Position numbers and translations under genes: made by a program. 64,000 nt of DNA from Bacteroidales bacterium (GTDB taxonomy: Bacteria; Bacteroidota; Bacteroidia; Bacteroidales; FEN-979): assembly GCA_028706295.1 (NCBI GenBank), contig JAQWBQ010000013.1, positions 1 through 64,000 of the forward strand, written 5' to 3'. This document shows, one piece after another, positions 51,878 through 59,040 of the stretch. Position 1 is the stretch's first letter; each line of letters starts with the position of its first letter. The notes beneath the pieces are model-generated. The model was given only the letters and a program-made list of their open reading frames with translations, was not told the origin of the DNA and did not search any database.

Positions 51878-52465
51878 ATGAAAAATTCCATTGGTCCGAA
51901 ACCCCTCTTGTTACCCAGTCCCGTGCTGATCGTCGGTTCCTATGATCCGTCGGGAAAGCCGAACGCGATGAATGCCGCCTGGGGCGGAATTGCCAACTCC
52001 AATCCCCCCTGTGTCGCTATTTCGTTGAGAAAAGCCACTTACACCCACGGCAATATTATGAATCGCAAGGCTTTCACCATCAGCATCCCTTCTGAAAAAT
52101 ATGTCAAAGAGGCCGATTATTTCGGGATGAAATCGGGAAAGGATACGGATAAATTTGAAGGCGCCCGGCTCACGCCCGTCCGAAGCGAAAAGGTGGATGC
52201 CCCATACGTCGGAGAATTTCCGGTGGTTCTTGAGTGTACCCTCTTACATTACCTGGAACTCGGGTCGCATACCCATTTTATCGGTGAAATAGTGGATATC
52301 AAAGTCGACGAAGAATGCCTCAACGAAGCCGGTTTGCCCGATATCGCGAAAGCGTTACCGTTTTGTTTCGACCTTTCGAGCCGTTCCTATTATGGCATCG
52401 GAAAGAAGCTGGATATAGCCTTTGACCCTTCCGTCCTGCAAACTTTCGCAAAAGAATCCAGGTAA
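51878..52465 (+). CDS. Flavin reductase-like FMN-binding protein
   Basis: From the ATG at 51878 the protein is 195 residues (MKNSIGPKPLLLPSPVLIVG). The flavin-reductase-domain pattern follows: NAMNAAWGGIANSNPPCVAI, SLRKATYTHGNIM, AFTISIPSE and a final segment with YYGIGKKL. A second ATG at 51872 is possible. It lies 32 bp after hgcB and likely belongs to the same transcript. It may supply electrons or act on an unrelated substrate; a link to mercury methylation is not established. Confidence 0.85.
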   Translation: MKNSIGPKPLLLPSPVLIVGSYDPSGKPNAMNAAWGGIANSNPPCVAISLRKATYTHGNIMNRKAFTISIPSEKYVKEADYFGMKSGKDTDKFEGARLTPVRSEKVDAPYVGEFPVVLECTLLHYLELGSHTHFIGEIVDIKVDEECLNEAGLPDIAKALPFCFDLSSRSYYGIGKKLDIAFDPSVLQTFAKESR

Positions 52466-52481
52466 CCCTGCTGCGCGGGGA

Positions 52482-53963
52482 TCAGGATTTGAATTCCTGT
52501 TTTTTCTTCCTGCAGATCAGTTGCACTGCCCATTTGCCGGTCTGCGCCGAGGGGGGAAGTCCTCCACCCGGCACCAGCCACTGTCCGGCCATGTAGAAAT
52601 TCCGCAAGCCGGGAAGCTGCATTTTCAACGATTTCATCATGTTTTCCCGCGTGGGCATAAATCCTTCATAAGCTCCGTTCCGGACTCCGGTGAAACGCAC
52701 ATCTGTTTTCGGCGTTGCCACATCGGTGGCCTCGATAAATCCGCTAATCCCCGGGTAGATGGTCTCGAGACAGACCGTCGCATCCTTCAGGATCTGATCT
52801 TTTTCAGCCCGGTAGGCATCGCCTTCCAGATCTTTCCACAAATCCCATTGAGTTTCAAATCGCATGACCATCGTGGTTTTTCCTTCCGGGGCCATGGTGC
52901 TGTCGTACGAATAGTTCATCAGCGAATAGCCGAATTCGAGCCGCGTGCTCCCGATCGACATCCCCTTCGTGAAGTTCAGGACAATCGGCGCTTCCGATAA
53001 AACTTCGCGCCCGATGCCAAACGAAACCTGGACCAGTGGCGGAAAGAGCTCCCAGTTTTTATGGGCATGGTCGAAGGCCTTGGTCACGTATTTCCCGCCG
53101 AGCATGCCGTAGATCGTTGAATAGCCGTCGGCCGCGCTGATCACGTAATCAGCCGCGATTGAGGTCCCGTCGGCCAGAACCACACCCCGGACCATACAGT
53201 TTTCCACGGTAATTTTTTCGACCCGTTTCCTGTAAGAGATTGCGCCTCCCAGCGAGGTGAACCGTTCCACCATCCGTTGAGCCAGGGGATAAGAGCCTCC
53301 TTTGATGTATCCTGCATTTTTCTGATTGAACCAGGCCAGCATGAAAATAAAAGCCATCGCCGAAAAATTTCGCTCCCCGTACATCGTGTAGAGGGCTGAC
53401 CGGATCCTGGGACTTTTGAAATGCAGCCGGTCGAAATACTCCCGGCAGGTCAGCCTTCCGTATTTTCTCACGACCCGGAAGAGGGGGAAGAATTTGGGCA
53501 TAATGCGGATGTAATCGAGCGGGCTCCGCAACTCCGGCGGCAGGGCAAAAGGCTCGAGAAAGGCGCTCTTTCGCATGGTTTTGCACATCCTGCGGATCGG
53601 GACCTCATCTTCGGGGGCGATCCCGAGAAGATACTGCTCCCACCGGTCGATATCGGCATAGATGATAAAGGTATTCCCCTTCCCGTCGATGATCTGCGAA
53701 TGGATCTCATGGTCAATGATCTCGGTCCGGTCGTTCAGCACGTTGGTCTCCTTCCAGATGTCGTGAAAGGCCCCTTTGGAAGTGCCGACCAGCCAGTGCA
53801 GGCAATAATCAAAACGGAACCGGTTGCGCTCCCAGGCAGTACACTGTCCGCCTGCCACCGAATGCATCTCGAGGATTTCCGTATCAAACCCGTTTTTCGC
53901 GGCATAGATTCCGGCAGATAAGCCTGCCACGCCACCACCGATAATCACAACTTTTTCTTTCAT
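52482..53963 (-). CDS. FAD-dependent oxidoreductase, phytoene desaturase/CrtI-like
   Basis: The 493-residue protein opens with a dinucleotide-binding motif (VVIIGGGVAGLSAGIYAAKNG), followed by GGQCTAW and RFDYCLHWLVG. It ends with the carotenoid-desaturase-type signature NFYMAGQWLVPGGGLPPSAQTG. The family covers phytoene desaturases, carotenoid isomerases and related retinol-type enzymes. No other carotenoid genes lie in the window, so the substrate is open. It converges on the flavin reductase-like gene, with 16 bp between the stops. Confidence 0.85.
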   Translation of the reverse strand: MKEKVVIIGGGVAGLSAGIYAAKNGFDTEILEMHSVAGGQCTAWERNRFRFDYCLHWLVGTSKGAFHDIWKETNVLNDRTEIIDHEIHSQIIDGKGNTFIIYADIDRWEQYLLGIAPEDEVPIRRMCKTMRKSAFLEPFALPPELRSPLDYIRIMPKFFPLFRVVRKYGRLTCREYFDRLHFKSPRIRSALYTMYGERNFSAMAFIFMLAWFNQKNAGYIKGGSYPLAQRMVERFTSLGGAISYRKRVEKITVENCMVRGVVLADGTSIAADYVISAADGYSTIYGMLGGKYVTKAFDHAHKNWELFPPLVQVSFGIGREVLSEAPIVLNFTKGMSIGSTRLEFGYSLMNYSYDSTMAPEGKTTMVMRFETQWDLWKDLEGDAYRAEKDQILKDATVCLETIYPGISGFIEATDVATPKTDVRFTGVRNGAYEGFMPTRENMMKSLKMQLPGLRNFYMAGQWLVPGGGLPPSAQTGKWAVQLICRKKKQEFKS

Positions 53964-54010
53964 ATGCTTAGAGTCGATGTAAATTTAACTTTTCAGGAGA
54001 AAAACTTTCT

Positions 54011-54049
54011 ATTTACGATTGAACATGATTTACGATTTACGAATGAATC
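54011..54049. repeat. Heptad-phased TTTACGA words
   Basis: ACGATTG, AACATGA, TTTACGA, TTTACGA and ATGAATC follow in 7-bp phase from 54015. The core GATTTACGATT is the reverse complement of the AATCGTAAATC words at 234-281, 54 kb away. Confidence 0.55.
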
Positions 54050-54138
54050 CAGATCAAAAGTAGGAATCAATAATATCCCTGGCAACCGCGACCCGGGTGA
54101 AAAGAAATAATTTTCCGATGAAAACGGAAATTTAGCTG

Positions 54139-54177
54139 TTCAGGTTCGGACCGGAGCCGCGCCTTTGTCAACCTGAA
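54139..54177. repeat. Inverted repeat TTCAGGTT/AACCTGAA
   Basis: Two perfect 8-bp arms are separated by 23 nt of GC-rich sequence. A third related AACCTGG follows at 54184. No T-run and no match to a known riboswitch were seen; an operator or a leader hairpin is possible. Confidence 0.4.
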
Positions 54178-54350
54178 TGCATGCAACCTGGTTTTCAATG
54201 TACCCGCACCCTTTACCGTCATCATCAGGGTGGACTGACGCATTTCGAAAAATTGTATTTTTATCGCCGTAAATCAATGAATAACGGCGCATACCGCCTT
54301 CAATTTCAATCTCTGTCTGAACAACAATCCCAGTTAATCAGAATTGACTC

Positions 54351-55031
54351 ATGAACATTCCCTTCACCACCTCGCAGTTTTTCGGAATCATCGAAAACTA
54401 CAATGAAGCCGTATTCCCCACGCAGATCCTCCTGGTGCTGCTCGGTTTCGGATGCCTCTTCCTCCTCCATTCTTCATTCAGGCTCAGGGATCGACTGACC
54501 GGCACGTACCTCGGATTCTTATGGATCTGGATGGGAGCCGCCTACCATCTTGCCTTTTTCACCCGGATCAACCCGGCTGCTTATCTCTTCGGCGCATTAT
54601 TCATCATCCAGGGACTACTTTTCCTTTACGAAACCTGGATCCGGAAAAGCCCGCAGTTCCGGATGGAGTGTTCAGCAACGGCTTACACAGGATATTTCTT
54701 TCTTTGGTTCGGACTGGTCATCTATCCGGTGCTGACCTATTTCATCGAAAGTACCCGTCATACAACCATTGTCATGGGCCTCCCCTGCCCTACCACCATC
54801 CTGACCTTCGGCCTGCTGCTCATCGCCGGGAAAACCCTTCCGAAATACCTGCTGATTATTCCGTTCCTTTGGGCGTTGGTCGGGACCACCGCTGCCTTCA
54901 AATTCGGGGTCATCCCCGATTACATGCTGATCCTTGCAGCCGTCATCACGGTGATTCTCCGCTTCATCAAAAAAAGGCAGAAGGAGGCCGGTGTCGGTGA
55001 GCAAACCATCGATTATAAATCCTCAACATGA
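54351..55031 (+). CDS. Membrane protein, DUF6064-like
   Basis: The 226-residue protein starts IPFTTSQFFGIIENYNEAVFPTQ and has about seven hydrophobic helices, which fits the DUF6064 family of inner-membrane proteins from memory. Notable are GLPCPTTILTFGLLLI and a charged tail. It overlaps the next gene by 4 bp (ATGA), so the two are translated together. Function unknown. Confidence 0.65.
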   Translation: MNIPFTTSQFFGIIENYNEAVFPTQILLVLLGFGCLFLLHSSFRLRDRLTGTYLGFLWIWMGAAYHLAFFTRINPAAYLFGALFIIQGLLFLYETWIRKSPQFRMECSATAYTGYFFLWFGLVIYPVLTYFIESTRHTTIVMGLPCPTTILTFGLLLIAGKTLPKYLLIIPFLWALVGTTAAFKFGVIPDYMLILAAVITVILRFIKKRQKEAGVGEQTIDYKSST

Positions 55032-55663
55032 AATTCCCGAAACACCTCGCCATCTATTTCAAGTCCTTTTACAAGCCCTCCGCGGCTTTTAATGAGCTCC
55101 TTGCCGGTAATTATTTCCGCGCGGGCTTTTTGTACATGATGATCCCTCTGGTGCTGTATACCCTGATGTACTTCATGCTCTGGGCAGGGAACGGGGCGCC
55201 TTCAACGTTTGCTCCCTGGCTGGACATTCCAAGGGAACAATACTACTACTGGAACCGGTTTCTCGTCGCCCCGAGCATGATGTTCGCCTGGTTTGCCACT
55301 GCTTCTTTCATGCAGGTCATTGCCCGCACCCTGAAAGGCTCCGGCTCTTTCGAAGCCACCCTTGGGCTGACCGGCCTGTCGATCTCTGTGGCCATGTGGA
55401 GTACGCTGCTGCATGACCTGCTGATGAGTTTTTTCAGCATGACCGGGGTCATAGATGCCCGGCTGCATGAAACAGCCATGAACAGCCCTACTATCTGGCG
55501 AAACATTCTCTGGGCCTGTTTTGCCCTGTACCTGTTTGCCTTTCCGGCGTTGTTTTACACTACGGTGCGGGCGGTACACGGATTGAGCAAAGCCCGGAGT
55601 TTTTTTATTGCCCTTGCATCTTTTCTGATTTTCCAGTTGATCTTCCTGGTATTTAACCGGTGA
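55028..55663 (+). CDS. Yip1-like multi-pass membrane protein
   Basis: The 211-residue protein has five hydrophobic helices (for example at about 31-50, 85-105, 109-135, 158-178 and 188-208) after a short amphipathic start (KHLAIYFKSFYKPSAAFNEL), the layout of YIP1-family proteins. It is translationally coupled to the DUF6064-like gene. No catalytic motif is seen. Confidence 0.6.
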   Translation: MKFPKHLAIYFKSFYKPSAAFNELLAGNYFRAGFLYMMIPLVLYTLMYFMLWAGNGAPSTFAPWLDIPREQYYYWNRFLVAPSMMFAWFATASFMQVIARTLKGSGSFEATLGLTGLSISVAMWSTLLHDLLMSFFSMTGVIDARLHETAMNSPTIWRNILWACFALYLFAFPALFYTTVRAVHGLSKARSFFIALASFLIFQLIFLVFNR

Positions 55664-55704
55664 ATGCCCTTGAAAACCTCCCGATATCACCATTCCATCC
55701 ACTG

Positions 55705-55992
55705 TCAGCCAACATTGTATTTCACCGTGGTAAGTTCGAATTTCCCATAGCAGAATTCCCCTTCCGGCCTGATGTAGATCACATCCGCCCGGTAAGGAAG
55801 AATCATTTCGCCGGATGCGCGGTACTCAACGACCGGCGTTCGCCAGGGGTGGTTGATATACCGTTTCCCGTCGGTGGTTTCGAAGCGATCGTGGCTGAGA
55901 AAATCAATGAGCCTTCCATCGTCGGTAAAAGTAAGCGTCCCGGTTACCCGGAGGTTACCGTTGGTGAGGGTCGCTCCTGCCTGTATTGAATC
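55705..55992 (-). pseudogene. Truncated remnant of a DUF6544-like gene
   Basis: An open minus-strand frame of 95 codons, closed upstream by TAA (55995-55993) and lacking any ATG start, ends at TGA (55707-55705). Its translation has the family-like pattern TFTDDGRLIDFLSHDRFE, WRTPVVEYRASGEMI, and RPEGEFCYGKFELTTVKYN, resembling the C-terminus of DUF6544 proteins (usually well over 200 residues). The 5' half is missing and a terminator lies at its broken edge. Identification is from memory. Confidence 0.6.
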
Positions 55993-56081
55993 TTAAATCC
56001 CATATTTAAAGCTCCTTTTTTGGATGGATGATGAATTCACATTGAATACCCTTAAAATTACACAAATTATCTTTCAGCATA

Positions 56082-56112
56082 ATAAAAAAGCCGCCCCCTG
56101 AGAGGACGGCTT
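56082..56112 (-). terminator. Intrinsic terminator of the outer-membrane barrel gene
   Basis: Minus strand: AAGCCG pairs with CGGCTT, with an inner CCT/AGG pairing around a short loop, followed by TTTTT then ATT. It lies 29 bp after the stop of the gene at 56141. Confidence 0.75.
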
Positions 56113-56140
56113 CATGACCTGACAAAATTTCTGACGACAG

Positions 56141-56797
56141 TTAGAATTTCCCGAATTTCAACCCCACGGTGGCCGTGAAATTGTTCATTACGGTGGAGGA
56201 GGTGTTGATCAGATCAAGCCCCGCCACGTAACGGTAACTGATCCCGGCGTTCAGCCGCATGAACTTCAGGATATTGATCTCGGCGCGGACCCCGGGCTCC
56301 ACAACAAAGTACTGATCTTTGTCGATGGTTCTGCGATGTTCGTCACAGTCATTCTCATCCCATTCCGGGTAATCCGGATCGGTAATGTAGGAGGCATCCC
56401 CTCCCCCGATCAGGACCGGGAAGGTGACATGAACCATCGATTTGGGGAAAAGGGTGTACTCGAGCAGTAGTCCGCCATACCCGCCTTCAAGATATGCACC
56501 GGTAGTGTCGGTAACATTTGGATAATACATCCCATTACGGTTGCACCAGCCGCGTCCCGTCAAACCGAGGGTGAAATTGTGGTTGATGATCATACCAACG
56601 CTCAGTCCGGCCATCCAAACATCACGTCCGCTGAATTGTGTGTACCCCGGGTCAATCCCGATAACCCAGCCAATCCTGGTCTTTTTCTCCTTTCCGAAAA
56701 TAGTGTTCATCTCATCCGTTGAATTCGGCGTCTCTGTCTGAGCCTTTACCATAACAACCATGAGCAGCAATGCGACCATTAATGATAATTGTTTCAT
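56141..56797 (-). CDS. Outer-membrane beta-barrel protein
   Basis: The 218-residue protein has a signal peptide (cleavage after VVMVKAQ), then a charged linker and barrel strands (WVIGIDPGYTQFSGRDVWMA, VVEPGVRAEINILKFMRLNA), ending NNFTATVGLKFGKF. An aromatic last residue is usual for barrel proteins. An acidic loop (DPDYPEWDENDCDE) may bind a cation. It is monocistronic. Confidence 0.78.
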   Translation of the reverse strand: MKQLSLMVALLLMVVMVKAQTETPNSTDEMNTIFGKEKKTRIGWVIGIDPGYTQFSGRDVWMAGLSVGMIINHNFTLGLTGRGWCNRNGMYYPNVTDTTGAYLEGGYGGLLLEYTLFPKSMVHVTFPVLIGGGDASYITDPDYPEWDENDCDEHRRTIDKDQYFVVEPGVRAEINILKFMRLNAGISYRYVAGLDLINTSSTVMNNFTATVGLKFGKF

Positions 56798-57011
56798 ACT
56801 GAATTGATTTTGTTTAATTTGTGAATTGATTAACAGATCGTGTTTTGAAACATTGGATGCATACTGATTTCATATGTTACAGGGGATGGCCGTAAAACAG
56901 TTGAATCCGGGTATTCAATCGTTGAATGGTACAAAACATCCGATGAACCCATGAAGGATCCACGTTCGGAAAATAATGGCAGAGATTATGAATGGGGAAG
57001 TTAACCGGATC
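56798..57011. other. Intergenic region with no gene recognised
   Basis: The 214-bp stretch is AT-rich upstream of the minus-strand barrel gene. No clear promoter octamer, repeat or small gene was seen. Confidence 0.4.
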
Positions 57012-57251
57012 TCAGGCTTTTTCATATACTGAGCCTTTCAGGTGAGACATTTTAGATTTCATTTCCCGGAAGTCGGCAGTATCATCACCACCCACGGCAA
57101 CGGATATCAGTTCGCGGGGATCGAAAGCATTGACAACCGTGTACATCGTGGTTGGAGCGCCGAATCCGGTGGCATGAAACCATGCTCTCCGGTAATCATC
57201 GAAGGTCTTTCCTTCTCTGAGCCTCCGGTGAATGATCGTGATAAATTTCAT
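57012..57251 (-). CDS. Small conserved-looking protein of unknown function
   Basis: The 79-residue product (MKFITIIHRRLREGKTFDDY...) has one long amphipathic helix after a first strand, then TMYTVVNAFDPRELISVAV. This suggests a ferredoxin-like dimeric alpha/beta barrel fold, but no family is recognised with confidence. It lies in a region with gene remnants, so it could be shortened itself. Coding appears real because strand and codon choice match neighbours. Confidence 0.5.
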   Translation of the reverse strand: MKFITIIHRRLREGKTFDDYRRAWFHATGFGAPTTMYTVVNAFDPRELISVAVGGDDTADFREMKSKMSHLKGSVYEKA

Positions 57252-57302
57252 TGATTACCTCCTTTTTTGTTGGTTTGTATATCAAAATGAACAATCTTTT
57301 AC

Positions 57303-57398
57303 TCACTTCTGATCGGCCTGCTCAAGCATAATCCGGTAGAATTCATCGGGCATATCGGCCATAGGGACATGAGAGGAGGGTAACTCAGGATCACCGGG
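57303..57398 (-). pseudogene. Short remnant resembling an alpha/beta hydrolase C-terminus
   Basis: A 31-codon minus-strand frame after a TAA (57401-57399) reads PGDPELPSSHVPMADMPDEF and on to a TGA at 57305-57303. SHVPM is like the segment with the catalytic His near the end of alpha/beta hydrolases. The rest of the gene is absent. The match is short, so this is tentative. Confidence 0.4.
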
Positions 57399-57613
57399 TT
57401 ATTGCAGCTTTACATTCGTCAACCTGCTATGATTCAGTATCATATGAGGTATAATGACAAATGTACTACAAATTTCAGCAAAAACAAAGGTGTTCAAAGC
57501 TCATCCCGGTGAAACATTTGATGAAAAGCTGAAGAAAGAGGACCTTCCTTGCTGAAGCTGTGACCAATTAATGATCAGATGGTTTGAAACCCTGGGGTGA
57601 GGTATTTTTCAGT
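57399..57613. other. Intergenic region, one doubtful 33-codon frame
   Basis: Nothing well supported. A plus-strand frame at 57454-57555 encodes 33 residues (ending KLKKEDLPC) with no family match and no visible ribosome site. Confidence 0.35.
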
Positions 57614-58768
57614 TCATGGCCTGACCAGGAGCCGAAGCGTTCCCCAGCAACGTCCTTCCGACCACAGGGTTGCATAACAGATCCCGCCGGAGAGGCCAAA
57701 GTTGTCGACCGGGATGAGATGATCGCCTTCGCTAACCGATCGTTCGATACAGCCGGCTGCATCGCCCCGGGAAGTAGTGATTTGGATGAGTATTGATCCC
57801 GGCCGAAATGCATGCACGAAAAGATAGGTCCTGTCGCGGAAGGGATTAGGAAAATTCTTCTCAAGGATAAAACCGGACGATGGGGACGGGCCCCGGTCTT
57901 TGATCCCCACCGGGAATTCAACACCGGTGATCAGCCGGATACGGTTCGCATTGTACTCGGATACAAATAAATTACCTTCCGCGGTAAGAGCGATACTGTT
58001 GGGACCGTTGAACTGAGCCGAATCAGCAGGGCCGTCTTTCCCCCCGGAGACACCTGTCCCGGCTAATACGGTAACATTCCCCGCGGGCGATATCTTATAG
58101 ATTTTATGATGACCGTATGCAGGAAGGTACAGATTGCCCGACTGCCCCCGGGCAAGGTACTGGATCCGCGATGTGGAGGGATTGGGAACCGTTGCAAATA
58201 CCGTGACAATCCCGTTTGGGGTGACCTTGTTGACGATACCCGTGTTATAATTTGATACATAAAGGTTCCCGTCAGGATCGAAGACCAGGCCGATTGGCCC
58301 GCTGAATCCCGATGCGAAGACCGATACCGATCCCCCGGGCGTTATTTTGCTTACCGTGCCGCCGCCATAGTTCGACACATAAAGGTTCCATTCGTTATCG
58401 AATGCAAGCGCACTGGGATGGTTCAGCCCCGTGGCGAAGTCGGTCTTCACTCCCGCCGGTGAAGTGCGGGTAATCTTACCGGAATTATAGTCGGATATAT
58501 AAAGATACCCTGCACTGTCGAAAGCCAGTCCGTCAGGGGCATCTGAAGTGGAGTCGATCACTATCACGGAAGCATCCGGAGTGATCTTCAGTACGGTAGT
58601 TCCGGAACCGCCTCCCCAGTTGGCAACAATGAGATTCCCGGTTGTGTCGATGGTAAAACCGTCGGGTCCGTTCAGTCCGGAGCCGGTCAGGAATGTGGAA
58701 ACGGTCTGGCCCTCAGTAAAAGAGCTGAACAACGATATTACAAGGATAAAGGTTGATATTCTTATCAT
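57614..58768 (-). CDS. Secreted NHL-repeat beta-propeller with T9SS sorting domain
   Basis: Start at 58768 (MIRISTFILVISLFSSFTEG) gives 384 residues with a signal peptide. About six NHL repeats follow with the pattern GxLYVSNYNxGxVxKITPxG (e.g. LAFDNEWNLYVSNYGGGTVS), forming a beta-propeller. The last 75 residues (LEKNFPNPFRDRTYLFVHAF onward) resemble a type A sorting domain, so it is probably a type IX cargo on the cell surface. NHL propellers bind ligands or partner proteins; no enzymatic motif is seen. A longer frame from 58822 adds no signal-like sequence. Confidence 0.82.
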   Translation of the reverse strand: MIRISTFILVISLFSSFTEGQTVSTFLTGSGLNGPDGFTIDTTGNLIVANWGGGSGTTVLKITPDASVIVIDSTSDAPDGLAFDSAGYLYISDYNSGKITRTSPAGVKTDFATGLNHPSALAFDNEWNLYVSNYGGGTVSKITPGGSVSVFASGFSGPIGLVFDPDGNLYVSNYNTGIVNKVTPNGIVTVFATVPNPSTSRIQYLARGQSGNLYLPAYGHHKIYKISPAGNVTVLAGTGVSGGKDGPADSAQFNGPNSIALTAEGNLFVSEYNANRIRLITGVEFPVGIKDRGPSPSSGFILEKNFPNPFRDRTYLFVHAFRPGSILIQITTSRGDAAGCIERSVSEGDHLIPVDNFGLSGGICYATLWSEGRCWGTLRLLVRP

Positions 58769-59040
58769 GACAGGGAATTTGGTGGAATGATTATCAGCCA
58801 CAATGATATAATCATTCCGCAAAATGTGAAAAAGAAATCGCTGTTCCTCGGCGATTGATCTGTGATACCCGCGTGAAATACTGTTTTTCAGAATTGCGGG
58901 ATTCGCCTGGTTATCATTTTGTGTTCCGGAGTTGAGAATATTGCTTTGAAAGCAAAGAGCGAATACACCTCACATTTCGGAATCATAATATAAATACAAC
59001 CCGGGCCTGGCTTTTCAGCAAAAGACAGCTGGCCCTGCCA
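58769..59040. other. Intergenic region with no gene recognised
   Basis: The 272-bp gap separates two minus-strand genes. It has no evident terminator, promoter octamer or repeat. Confidence 0.4.

Larger units (their letters stand above)
53964..54350. other. Gene-free region of 387 bp with repeats
   Basis: No reading frame of note was seen. It contains a heptad-phased segment at 54011-54049 and an 8-bp inverted repeat at 54139-54177. It should carry promoters for the divergent FAD-oxidoreductase and DUF6064-like genes, but no clear TAnnTTTG element was found. Confidence 0.45.

Noticed and set aside
54139-54177. Inverted repeat as an intrinsic terminator or riboswitch
   Set aside because: No T-run follows on either strand and the core does not match a known riboswitch; listed only as a repeat.
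57454-57555. 33-codon plus-strand frame as a small gene
   Set aside because: No ribosome site, promoter or family match; kept only as a note in the region entry.
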